From Pleurodeles waltl (taxonomy: Eukaryota; Chordata; Amphibia; Caudata; Salamandridae): a stretch of DNA of 64,000 nucleotides. The notes under the pieces were generated by a model. That model made no database searches and was not told the DNA's origin. It saw only the letters and a program-made list of their open reading frames with translations. Within the stretch, counting starts at the first letter, position 1. Each line of letters begins with the position of its first letter. Both the position numbers and the translations under genes were made by a program. The stretch is taken from contig NC_090446.1 of assembly GCF_031143425.1 (NCBI RefSeq), positions 653,191,717 through 653,255,716 of the forward strand, in the 5' to 3' direction. Below, in pieces: positions 1 to 8,032 of this stretch.

Positions 1-541
1 GGACAACATGGTAACTGCTTCTATATATTTATCCCATTGTTCATATTCCTCGTTTTGGAAAGACATTGGTAAATTATGAAAAAATGTGTTTCTGATCCTG
101 ACCTAGATGACTAAATAGAACAGCAGCCTTCCTTTCAGGAGTGAACTTCTCAGCGTCTACAGCCACTAAATAATTTTGAAATGATCTAAACCATGTCTTA
201 CAGGGAATAAGTGTCTTTCCTGGTAGTGGCAAAAATGGAGCAATCTGAATCAAGTTCTGACCTAATTATCATGGCTGTCTGGCATTTTTAAAATTTTAAA
301 GAAAATGTATAATAAAATTCTCAAAGAGTTATAATTTTAATCCTTCAGAATAGTTGGCATTTATGACATGCCATGCTCCATATCTGTTCATTGTGTGCAG
401 TTCCACCAACTGCTCCAACTGAGCAAAATGGTTTTAAATATGAAGTGTTTGAAGTAAGTTATGATGTTTTTCAAGTATGTTGAATGGTAGTTTTCCCAGT
501 TTAAGGTGGCGGTCACGTCTGACATATTGAAGTAATTTCCT
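1..541. other. Intronic or upstream sequence, no gene seen
   Basis: AT-rich DNA without a convincing coding frame or splice-flanked exon. It lies upstream of the first recognisable CPEB4 exon, so it is probably CPEB4 intron, but the preceding exon is not in the window. Confidence 0.5.
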
Positions 542-557
542 GTTCTTATGGATACAA

Positions 558-722
558 CTACCTGTGGATTCCTCACCTCATGAATACTCCCATGGCGCCA
601 GCATTCGACGGAAATCTTCTTACTAGTCTCTGCACGTCGACGAGGACGTCACTGTCTCGCACGCGACGCCGTCTGACGTCATACAGGCAATAAGAGGTCC
701 TCGACGACGTGCAGACGTCAGT
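558..722 (+). repeat. Left terminal inverted repeat of DIRS copy A
   Basis: These 165 bp are the reverse complement of 6315-6479 with no difference found by eye. The repeat is CpG-rich and contains several ACGTC/GACGT motifs (for example GACGTCA), unlike the AT-rich flanks; these resemble CRE/ATF half-sites and may be promoter elements. The Gag start lies about 100 bp downstream. Confidence 0.9.
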
Positions 723-825
723 TCCCTTTTTTCCGTGCATTCGAAACGGTTATCTTCGAGGGAGCAACTGTTACTCTTGCGGTTACAGTGTATATCTTGC
801 TGCGTACTCTTTCTCTGTGGAAATA

Positions 826-2901
826 ATGTCGCAGAGAAAGTCTGGATTTAAGCCTTGTCGTGAGTGTGGAGGCAAGATGTCGGTGACGGATCCTCATTCC
901 GATTGCCTTTGGTGTTTGAGCTCCGACCACGACGTCTCGACTTGTGATTCATGTCAGCACATGAATCCGAAGGCCCTTAAAGAACGCGAGGCGAAGCTGT
1001 TTATGGCCAAGTCAAAGGAGAAGCATCACAAGAAAAAGTCTTCTCCAAGACATCGGCGTCATCGAGACTCCCGGCGCCGTAGAGAATCTCGGCGTCATTC
1101 AAGGGAGGCTCGTTCCAGGTCTCCGGATCGGCGCCGAAGGACATGGGAGGTCAGCCCCACGGTGACGCCGCATCCTTCGACGCCGTTGCCCTCTCCGGCG
1201 TCTCCAACTTCGCCTGGACAGGCGTCGGTGATTGAGGTATTGGAGCCTCAAGTGTTTTCTCCGGCGCAGACGCCGAGGCCGGCGTCGGGGTCGCCTCCGA
1301 GTCAGGCACCCCAGTATCCGGCTTTTCCCACCCCTGGAGCCGATAGTTCCGCATTCTTGAATGCGATGTATGCCATCTTCCAACAGATGGCTCCAGGGGG
1401 TGCTCCGGCTGGGCCTTTGGCCTTTTCTTTGGGTGATCCTGCGCCTCTTCGGCCAGCACCCTTTATGCCCTTTCTCCCGTTTGGGAACGTGGGCTCGGCG
1501 CCAATGTCGGCGCCGGTGGCCGCTCCGGTGGCTTCGGAAGGATTGGCCCCAGGGATTTCCATCCCGTCGACGTCGAGATTTCGGCCTGTGACTCCGGTGG
1601 GTCCATCCGTTTCAACTGCTCTTCAGTCGGCGCCGAAGTTACCTGTGGCGCCGGATGCGGCGTCGGTGGCTTCGGAAGATCGGCGCCGATCTCCGACTTC
1701 GGCGGAGGTATTGTCGACTCCGCGGATTGAGCAACGACTGCATTCAAGGAGGCGTGCTCTCCGGGTACTAGAAGAGCAGGAGTACCAACGAGCCCTAGAG
1801 GAAGGAGAGCTAGAGGACTCGGGTGATGGGCTGCGTGGACTGGAGTCGGCCAGTGGGCTGGACACTTCCCCTGAGTGGGACCTTTCGTCCCCGGGGGAAT
1901 ATACCGAGGAAGCTGCTTCCTTTCATACAGTGGTACGGAAGGCAGCTAGTTTTTTGGACCTGCCTTTGCCGGTGGTGGAGGCGAAACAAAACCTTTTGAC
2001 AGAGGTGTTGCATCCGGCCTCAGCCGCGGCGGAGCCTCTATTACCTTTTAATGACGCTCTGCTGGATCCGGTTTTAGAGGTGTGGAAGAAGCCGGCATCT
2101 TCCCCAGCAGTTCACAGAGCCGTGGCCAGGAGGTATCGGACGGCTCCAACTGATCCTGGTTTCCTATCTAGGCACCCTACGCCGGAGAGCTTGGTTGTGC
2201 AGGCCTCCTGTTCGTCCAAGTCAGCGCCTGGTTCTTTTCCGACGGTGCCTGGGGACAGAGATTCAAAAAAGCTGGAGGTGCAGTCGAAGAAGATTTTTTC
2301 GTCCTGCAGTCTGGCATTAAAAGCCACCAATGCAACCTGTATCCTGGGGAGGTATATTCATGCTCTGATGGATGACATCTCCTCTTCGTTTACAGAGCTT
2401 CCCCAGGGTCTTTTGGATCTTGTCTCTGATGCCCAGGCTGCTGTGACCCAAATTATCCAGACGGGACTGGATACCACCGACTCGGTAGCCAGAGCAATGG
2501 GCACAACTGTGGTGGAAAGGAGACAGGCCTGGCTCCGTAACTCGGGCTTTTCGGCAGATGTACAGTCCACATTGTTGGATCTCCCGTTTGATGGGGACAA
2601 ACTGTTTGGGGCTAAGGCTGATTCGGCCTTGGAACGGTTTAAGGAGAGCAGGGCCACGGCTAAGTCGTTGGGACTCCAAGCTCCTTCTTCCACGGCCTCT
2701 TCCAGATTCTTCAGGAGGTTTCGTGGATTTGGGCGTGGCTCTTCCTCCTCTTCCTTTCGGGGAAGATATCAGCAACCTGCCTCTTCCCATCCCTATAGAT
2801 CTTTTAGGGGGAGGGGTAGGGTCCGCACCAGGGGAGCTTCTCAGCAGCACTCTGCCTCTTCCTCATCCTCTGGCGGGGTGCAGCAGGGGAAGCAGCCTTA
2901 G
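826..2901 (+). CDS. gag: DIRS Gag-like protein, copy A
   Basis: A 691-residue protein if started at the ATG at 826; the frame is open back to 709, but homology with the other copies begins at 826. Residues 11-43 hold a Cys/His array (C11, C14, H24, C27, C30, H35, C40, C43) whose spacing recurs in copy B and suggests a nucleic-acid-binding zinc fold. An Arg/Ser-rich basic stretch follows, then a long Pro/Ala/Ser-rich region, then a conserved C-terminal domain (WLRNSGF, LPFDGDKLFG) and an FRG/RGG-rich tail. Gag of this group is thought to package the RNA intermediate. It ends in TAG at 2899-2901. The same frame then stays open to 5838 as the recombinase frame. The last 344 bases overlap the RT frame. 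Confidence 0.88.
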   Translation: MSQRKSGFKPCRECGGKMSVTDPHSDCLWCLSSDHDVSTCDSCQHMNPKALKEREAKLFMAKSKEKHHKKKSSPRHRRHRDSRRRRESRRHSREARSRSPDRRRRTWEVSPTVTPHPSTPLPSPASPTSPGQASVIEVLEPQVFSPAQTPRPASGSPPSQAPQYPAFPTPGADSSAFLNAMYAIFQQMAPGGAPAGPLAFSLGDPAPLRPAPFMPFLPFGNVGSAPMSAPVAAPVASEGLAPGISIPSTSRFRPVTPVGPSVSTALQSAPKLPVAPDAASVASEDRRRSPTSAEVLSTPRIEQRLHSRRRALRVLEEQEYQRALEEGELEDSGDGLRGLESASGLDTSPEWDLSSPGEYTEEAASFHTVVRKAASFLDLPLPVVEAKQNLLTEVLHPASAAAEPLLPFNDALLDPVLEVWKKPASSPAVHRAVARRYRTAPTDPGFLSRHPTPESLVVQASCSSKSAPGSFPTVPGDRDSKKLEVQSKKIFSSCSLALKATNATCILGRYIHALMDDISSSFTELPQGLLDLVSDAQAAVTQIIQTGLDTTDSVARAMGTTVVERRQAWLRNSGFSADVQSTLLDLPFDGDKLFGAKADSALERFKESRATAKSLGLQAPSSTASSRFFRRFRGFGRGSSSSSFRGRYQQPASSHPYRSFRGRGRVRTRGASQQHSASSSSSGGVQQGKQP

Positions 2902-4810
2902 GCTTCCACCATTTCCCACTCACTCCTCTCCTGTAGGGGGAAGATTACAGCATTTTCTCACCAAATGGGAGACTGTTACGTCGGACACTTGGGTTCTCAG
3001 TGTTGTGGGAAAAGGCTACACCCTTCCCTTTCGGGAGTTTCCGCCCCTCATCCCGCCCCGCCCTTCGTATTGTTCACAAGAACATCTCCTGTTGCTAGAA
3101 CAGGAGGTAGAAGTCCTCCTTTTAAAGGGCGCGGTGGAGTTGGTCCCGGAGCAGGAAAGGGGTCAAGGAGTTTACTCAAGGTATTTCCTGATTCCCAAGA
3201 AGGATGGTCGTTTGAGACCAATTCTGGACCTGAGGATCTTGAATTGGTTCCTCAAGCAGGAAAAGTTCAAGATGCTGACCCTAGCACAGGTGCTTTTGGC
3301 GTTGAACATGGAAGACTGGATGGTGTCTGTCGACTTGCAGGATGCTTACTTTCATATCCCGATACTCAAGTCACACAGGAAGTATCTCCGGTTTGTGGTG
3401 GGATCGCAACACTACCAGTTTGCGGTCCTTCCGTTTGGTCTTACTTCAGCACCTCGAGTCTTCACGAAGGTGATGTCGGTGGTTGCGGCAGAGCTCAGAA
3501 GGAAGGGGATAGCAGTATTCCCTTACTTGGACGATTGGTTGATCAAAGCCAAGTCCCCGGAGCTTGTGTTGCGTCATCTGCAGTCAACAACCCAGTTGTT
3601 GTTCGACCTGGGCTTTTCGGTGAACGAGCCCAAATCTCACCTAGAGCCCTCTCAGCGCCTCCTGTTCATAGGGGCAGTACTGGATACAACATTGGGTCGG
3701 GCCTTTCCTCCGCCTCAGCGGATTCAAGATATTCAGGATTTGGTTCCAATGTTTCGAAATGGAGCGGTAGTTCCAGTCCTCAAGGTCCTTCGTCTGCTCG
3801 GTCTTTTTGCCTCCTGCATTCTGTTAGTCACGCATGCTCGCTGGCACATGAGGGCTCTTCAGTGGTGCCTCCGAAGGCAGTGGTCTCAACACAGAGGGGA
3901 TCTAGAGGGTACTGTCAAGATCTCCAGAGATGCTGCTGTGGATTTGAGGTGGTGGATTGCAAGCAACAATCTTTCACAAGGAAAGCCGTTCCAGCAGTCG
4001 CCACCAGTGGCCACAGTCATAACGGATGCTTCCACTCTAGGGTGGGGAGCTCATCTGGGGGATCTGGAGATCAAAGGTCTTTGGTCTCCAGAGGAACAGA
4101 TTTTTCACATCAATCTGTTAGAGTTACGGGCTGTACGTCTGGCTCTCAAGCCCTTCCTCCCTTCCCTTCGTGGTCAGTCGGTACAGGTCCTAACGGACAA
4201 TACTACCACGATGTGGTACATAAACAAGCAGGGAGGAGTGGGGTCGTACCTTCTCTGCAGAGAAGCTCTTCGACTATGGTCCTGGGCAAAGGACCATCGG
4301 ATTTGCTTGATAGCAAACCATCTGGCCGGAGTTTTGAACGTGCGTGCGGACAGTCTCAGTCGCCACTTCTCGGCAGACCACGAGTGGCGTCTCCATCCAG
4401 ATCAAGTCCGTTTAATCTTCCAGAAGTGGGGGTTTCCTCGGGTAGATCTGTTCGCCACTCGAGAGAACGCGCATTGTCCGTTGTTCTGCAGCCTTCAGTA
4501 TCCGATGCAGGAAGCGTTGGGGGACGCGTTTCAAATGACCTGGGGCGGCCAGTTGCTTTACGCGTTTCCTCCCATACCCTTGATTCCTCGAGTATTGAGG
4601 AAGATTCGCCAAGACCGGGCTCTAGTAATCTTAATAGCTCCGGATTGGCCAAGGAGGGTGTGGTACTCCGACCTTCTCCAACTCTCAACGTGCCCGCCGC
4701 TCCGTCTCCCTTTCAGGGCAGACCTCCTCTCACAGTCGCAGGGGCAGGTTCTACACCCCAACCTCCAGAGTCTGCACCTACATGCCTGGAGATTGAACGG
4801 GGCAACCTGA
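2558..4810 (+). CDS. pol: DIRS reverse transcriptase / RNase H / methyltransferase-like polyprotein, copy A
   Basis: A 750-residue open frame, +1 relative to Gag. The true start is uncertain: the first ATG lies inside Gag, and recognisable RT homology begins near 2938. The RT palm motif YLDDW is at residue 323 (position 3524). RNase H follows, with TDASTLGWGAHL near residue 488, LLELRA, and TDNTTTMWYINKQGG. The C-terminal part (LFATRENAH near residue 630, then YAFPPIPLIPRVL and IAPDWPRRVWY) matches the methyltransferase-like domain carried by DIRS elements. The protein should copy the RNA template and remove RNA from hybrids. From 2965 to its end the gene is overlapped by the recombinase frame. 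No internal stop or frameshift is seen. Confidence 0.9.
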   Translation: MYSPHCWISRLMGTNCLGLRLIRPWNGLRRAGPRLSRWDSKLLLPRPLPDSSGGFVDLGVALPPLPFGEDISNLPLPIPIDLLGGGVGSAPGELLSSTLPLPHPLAGCSRGSSLRLPPFPTHSSPVGGRLQHFLTKWETVTSDTWVLSVVGKGYTLPFREFPPLIPPRPSYCSQEHLLLLEQEVEVLLLKGAVELVPEQERGQGVYSRYFLIPKKDGRLRPILDLRILNWFLKQEKFKMLTLAQVLLALNMEDWMVSVDLQDAYFHIPILKSHRKYLRFVVGSQHYQFAVLPFGLTSAPRVFTKVMSVVAAELRRKGIAVFPYLDDWLIKAKSPELVLRHLQSTTQLLFDLGFSVNEPKSHLEPSQRLLFIGAVLDTTLGRAFPPPQRIQDIQDLVPMFRNGAVVPVLKVLRLLGLFASCILLVTHARWHMRALQWCLRRQWSQHRGDLEGTVKISRDAAVDLRWWIASNNLSQGKPFQQSPPVATVITDASTLGWGAHLGDLEIKGLWSPEEQIFHINLLELRAVRLALKPFLPSLRGQSVQVLTDNTTTMWYINKQGGVGSYLLCREALRLWSWAKDHRICLIANHLAGVLNVRADSLSRHFSADHEWRLHPDQVRLIFQKWGFPRVDLFATRENAHCPLFCSLQYPMQEALGDAFQMTWGGQLLYAFPPIPLIPRVLRKIRQDRALVILIAPDWPRRVWYSDLLQLSTCPPLRLPFRADLLSQSQGQVLHPNLQSLHLHAWRLNGAT

Positions 4811-5838
4811 GTTACTTCTCTCTCCCGCCTGAGGTAGTGGATGTTATATTAGCGGCCAGGCGACACTCCACTAAATCTATCTACGCTAATAGGTGGTCTA
4901 AATTTGTTGCGTGGTGTGGAGAGAGGCAGATTGATCCTTTACATGCTCATCTATCGGACGTTTTGTCTTTTGCTCTATCTCTGGCGCAGAAAGGTTGTGC
5001 AGTGGCTACCATTAAAGGTTATTTATCGGCCTTGTCAGCCTTCATATGTCTTCCAGACCAACCATCTTTATTTAAATCCCCTATTGTTATCAGATTCTTG
5101 AAAGGTCTTCTAAATCAATATCCTCCAAAGCCATTCGTTATGCCGCAATGGGATTTGTCCTTAGTCCTGACTTTCCTTATGGGGTCCCCTTTTGAACCTA
5201 TGCATTCTTGCCCCTTGAGGTATTTGGTTTTAAAAACAGTCTTCCTGATAGCTATAACATCAGCAAGGAGAGTGAGTGAGTTGCAGGCCTTATCAGTAAA
5301 ACCCCCTTATACAACTTTTTATGGGGATAAGGTGGTGTTGAGGACCAAGGCTGCTTTCCTCCCGAAGGTTGTTTCACCCTTCCATTTGGCTCAGGCAATT
5401 ACTTTGTCCACGTTCTATCCTCCGCCTCATCCTTCCAAAGAGGAAGAAAGACTGCACCGTCTGGACCCAAAGAGAGCGTTGAGCTTCTTTATCGATAGAA
5501 CAAGGGATTTCAGGCTGGAGGATCAGCTGTTTATTGGATACGTGGGCAAGAGGAGAGGAAAGGCAGTCCACAAGAGAACACTATCCAGGTGGGTTGTTCT
5601 TTGCATTAAAATATGTTACTCTTTGGCAAAGAAGGATCCTCCTGAGGGCATTAGAGCTCATTCCACCAGAGCTAAGTCGGCCACTTCGGCCTTAGCCAGA
5701 GGTGTTCCTGTGGTCGACATCTGCAAGGCCGCAACTTGGTCGTCCCTTCACACTTTTGCAAAACATTACTGTTTAGATTCTGAGGTTAGAAGGGACGGTC
5801 ATTTTGCACGGTCAGTGCTGCAGGATTTCTTGGTTTGA
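2965..5838 (+). CDS. DIRS tyrosine recombinase with long N-terminal overlapping extension, copy A
   Basis: Open frame of 957 residues in the same frame as Gag. The recombinase proper occupies roughly residues 610-957: a SAM-like core-binding region (STKSIYANRWSKF, TIKGYLSALSAF), then the catalytic domain with Arg in SARRVSEL (R769), HSTR (H899, R902) and the nucleophile in KHYCLD (Y935). It would integrate the circular DNA intermediate without an integrase. The upstream 600 residues are Ser/Gly/Arg-rich and lie opposite the RT/RNase H/MT frame, yet contain no stop. No ATG lies close to the recombinase domain, so it is probably made with a long extension, by readthrough from Gag, or from another mRNA. 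The start chosen is the first ATG after the Gag stop. Confidence 0.82.
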   Translation: MGDCYVGHLGSQCCGKRLHPSLSGVSAPHPAPPFVLFTRTSPVARTGGRSPPFKGRGGVGPGAGKGSRSLLKVFPDSQEGWSFETNSGPEDLELVPQAGKVQDADPSTGAFGVEHGRLDGVCRLAGCLLSYPDTQVTQEVSPVCGGIATLPVCGPSVWSYFSTSSLHEGDVGGCGRAQKEGDSSIPLLGRLVDQSQVPGACVASSAVNNPVVVRPGLFGERAQISPRALSAPPVHRGSTGYNIGSGLSSASADSRYSGFGSNVSKWSGSSSPQGPSSARSFCLLHSVSHACSLAHEGSSVVPPKAVVSTQRGSRGYCQDLQRCCCGFEVVDCKQQSFTRKAVPAVATSGHSHNGCFHSRVGSSSGGSGDQRSLVSRGTDFSHQSVRVTGCTSGSQALPPFPSWSVGTGPNGQYYHDVVHKQAGRSGVVPSLQRSSSTMVLGKGPSDLLDSKPSGRSFERACGQSQSPLLGRPRVASPSRSSPFNLPEVGVSSGRSVRHSRERALSVVLQPSVSDAGSVGGRVSNDLGRPVALRVSSHTLDSSSIEEDSPRPGSSNLNSSGLAKEGVVLRPSPTLNVPAAPSPFQGRPPLTVAGAGSTPQPPESAPTCLEIERGNLSYFSLPPEVVDVILAARRHSTKSIYANRWSKFVAWCGERQIDPLHAHLSDVLSFALSLAQKGCAVATIKGYLSALSAFICLPDQPSLFKSPIVIRFLKGLLNQYPPKPFVMPQWDLSLVLTFLMGSPFEPMHSCPLRYLVLKTVFLIAITSARRVSELQALSVKPPYTTFYGDKVVLRTKAAFLPKVVSPFHLAQAITLSTFYPPPHPSKEEERLHRLDPKRALSFFIDRTRDFRLEDQLFIGYVGKRRGKAVHKRTLSRWVVLCIKICYSLAKKDPPEGIRAHSTRAKSATSALARGVPVVDICKAATWSSLHTFAKHYCLDSEVRRDGHFARSVLQDFLV

Positions 5839-5881
5839 CCATTTAGGCACCCACCGCCGGGCGTGGTACTGCTTTGGGACT

Positions 5882-5993
5882 CTATTCATGAGGTGAGGAA
5901 TCCACAGGTAGTTGTATCCATCAGAAGAACGAGTTACTTACCTTCGGTAACGACTTTTCTGGTGGATACATTAGCTACCTGTGGATTCCTCAC
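5882..5993 (+). repeat. Internal complementary region of DIRS copy A
   Basis: The first part is the reverse complement of the left end of the element and the second part is the reverse complement of the right end (about 6457-6529), so the segment is a template for the circle junction. This is the diagnostic DIRS feature used to complete the DNA copy. It begins about 45 bp after the recombinase stop. Confidence 0.88.
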
Positions 5994-6077
5994 GGTCCCA
6001 CCCGCCTCCCCGTTGCCTTTATGGTCTTGCCAAGTAATCCTTGAGTGCGCTCCTCTTGGTCTTTGAGGGTGCAATAG

Positions 6078-6205
6078 ATGTATATATAATATATTTATAT
6101 ATATATATATGTATATGTGTATATATTTTTATGTATATACTTGGTGTGTGTATATATTTTGAAAAGAGAGAGTTTTATATATATATATATATATGTACAT
6201 AAAAA
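6078..6205. repeat. TA/TG-rich simple repeat inside DIRS copy A
   Basis: Alternating TA tracts with TGTA interruptions, including a run of about ten TA units near 6178-6193. It lies between the internal complementary region and the right terminal repeat, in the element's 3' untranslated part. It may be an expanded microsatellite. Confidence 0.8.
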
Positions 6206-6314
6206 GATTTACAGTTATTCGTACAATGTGGTGTATTTTTACAATATAATGGATGTTGCCTTGCTCTTTCATTGCATTGCCTGGTTGTTCTCATGCACGT
6301 AAAAAATGATTGGT

Positions 6315-6479
6315 ACTGACGTCTGCACGTCGTCGAGGACCTCTTATTGCCTGTATGACGTCAGACGGCGTCGCGTGCGAGACAGTGACGTCCTCGTCGA
6401 CGTGCAGAGACTAGTAAGAAGATTTCCGTCGAATGCTGGCGCCATGGGAGTATTCATGAGGTGAGGAATCCACAGGTAG
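6315..6479 (-). repeat. Right terminal inverted repeat of DIRS copy A
   Basis: Reverse complement of 558-722. The element continues about 50 bp past this repeat (to 6529), giving the asymmetric right end typical of DIRS elements. Confidence 0.9.
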
Positions 6480-6500
6480 CTAATGTATCCACCAGAAAAG

Positions 6501-6524
6501 TTGTTACCGAAGGTAAGTAACTCG
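6501..6524 (+). promoter_or_regulatory. Terminal motif with inverted repeat and splice-donor-like GGTAAGTAAC
   Basis: The right end carries TTACC-GAA-GGTAA, a perfect 5-bp inverted repeat with a 3-base spacer, running into GTAAGTAAC. The same string recurs at the end of copy C, and GGTAAGTGAC occurs at the end of copy B. It could be the recombinase binding site. It also fits a vertebrate 5' splice-site consensus in the sense of CPEB4. Function is inferred only. Confidence 0.45.
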
Positions 6525-6529
6525 TTCTT

Positions 6530-7863
6530 TTAGCTGTATAGCAGAAGCATGAAGGTACTGTTCGTGAAGGATTATTTTTGTTTAAAGCTGGTGTTAAAGC
6601 TTTTTTCTGTTGCATTATATAAATATAAAACCCTGGCCTGGGATAGGGCAGGATATGGGCTACAAGAGTATTGGGAAAAGTAGTTTTTTTTGTATACTTT
6701 AATTTGATTGGCTGCTGTCATTTTCTCAGTAAAGAAAGAGAATGCATAATCCGAAGCCTCCGGTCCTGACATAGAATCTAGCCCAGAAAGTATTCCAGAT
6801 TTGTAAACAAATGGACTTTCGCTTTGTTACCACAAGCAAGCATTGGCAAAGCAAGTCAGTCTCGCCTTTGAGACCTATTGGCTTTGTCAATTTTTCTTTT
6901 TTAGCAATGTCTTAATTTAATGTGGTTTATGGGATTGTGCATTAAATTAAATGAGTGATTAGTACAGACACTATGTATGCAAGCCTTTCAAATGAATCCA
7001 CGGGACAATTGCCCATGTTTTCTCTGCACTCCCCCTAGTCTTTGGTGGGATTAAAGGGTTTGGACCATATTATAAGTACTTGATAGTTTTCTAGCAGCAT
7101 TACAGGAAAGTATCACAACTGTCAATTTACTACTTGGGATATCCCCTACCTTGTTTCTTTCTTCTGTGTTGCTACTATCAAATATATCCTCATCTACACT
7201 TTTTTCCCTGTATGTTGTCTACTCAGAGTTGATTGAACTCTGCTGTTACTGTCCAAGATAAGTTAGTGCACTTAACTCAATAATGGTGTCACTAAGTTTT
7301 ACGCTTGTACTGAAAATTGTGCTGCATGCCTGTAATGTGATTTCCATTATGCAGGTACTGTTTGTTAGCGGCAGAGTGATACTTGTCAGGAAACTCTTGT
7401 TAACTATACCATCAATTGTTAAGTAACTAGGTGACCCTAGAGAACGTGCTACACTCAAAAGTTAATGTATACATATTCGTGCAATAAGGTGTCAGTAATG
7501 TAGTTTCAGTGCAGTGCAACTTCTTGTAACTCGCCTTTTTTGAAGCAGAGAGAGAGAAGCCGTCATAAGACCTACTTGATACACTCTTCCAGTTGTCATT
7601 GTTTGGAAGAACTTTTATTTTACGTGTTTTTGTTGGTAATGGTATTAACTTCCAGGAGGATTCATCTGATGGAAATACATTTACAGAATAGAGATTACTT
7701 AGAAAATTCCTTTGATTAAATAAAAAAGCTGAACAGAAGTTGTTGTATTTGAATCTCCTTGTGCTATTTCAGCAGATCCTCCTTGTGTTAACTCGAGCAT
7801 GGTGCTGCTCATGCTTCTTGGATTTTTGGAATTGACAAAACAAGTTGGAGGATCAATAACATA
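6530..7863. other. Intronic spacer between DIRS copy A and a MITE
   Basis: AT-rich sequence with only short open frames and no recognisable protein similarity. I see no exon, RNA gene or repeat structure. Confidence 0.5.
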
Positions 7864-8030
7864 CCGTATTTATCAGCGTATAACACGCACTTTTTCTCCC
7901 TGAAAATAGGGGGCAAATGATGTGTGCGTGTTATACGCCGATAAAATGTAATGGTTTTTTTTTCTGAAATTTCCTCTTAAAATGAGGTGCGTGTTATACG
8001 CCGGTGCGTGTTATACGCCGATAAATACGG
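7864..8030. mobile_element. Non-autonomous DNA transposon (MITE) with nested inverted repeats
   Basis: The left end CCGTATTTATCAGCGTATAA is complementary to the right end, which finishes GATAAATACGG; each end is flanked by TA, as expected for a TA target-site duplication. The unit GTGCGTGTTATACGCCG occurs three times in total: once inverted on the left and twice direct on the right and middle. The left half can therefore fold on its own. There is no coding capacity. The TA duplication suggests a Tc1/mariner-like mover, but the family is not proven. Confidence 0.75.
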
Positions 8031-8032
8031 TA

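Larger units (their letters stand above)
542..6529 (+). mobile_element. DIRS retrotransposon copy A, apparently complete
   Basis: About 6.0 kb element with the DIRS layout: terminal inverted repeats, an internal complementary region that matches both ends in reverse, and three long open frames (Gag, RT/RNase H/MT, tyrosine recombinase). The six bases GTTCTT occur at both edges (542-547 and 6524-6529), recalling the GTT trinucleotide known at DIRS insertion sites. No conventional target-site duplication is seen, as expected for recombinase-mediated insertion. All three frames are free of internal stops and the 165-bp terminal repeats look identical by eye, so the copy seems young. It sits in the same orientation as CPEB4. 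The exact left edge could be 542 or 548. Confidence 0.92.

Noticed and set aside
1099..1747. Several antisense and alternate open frames across the Gag gene of copy A
   Set aside because: They mirror the GC-rich, Pro/Arg-coding composition of Gag, differ in extent and frame, and have no counterpart in copy B.
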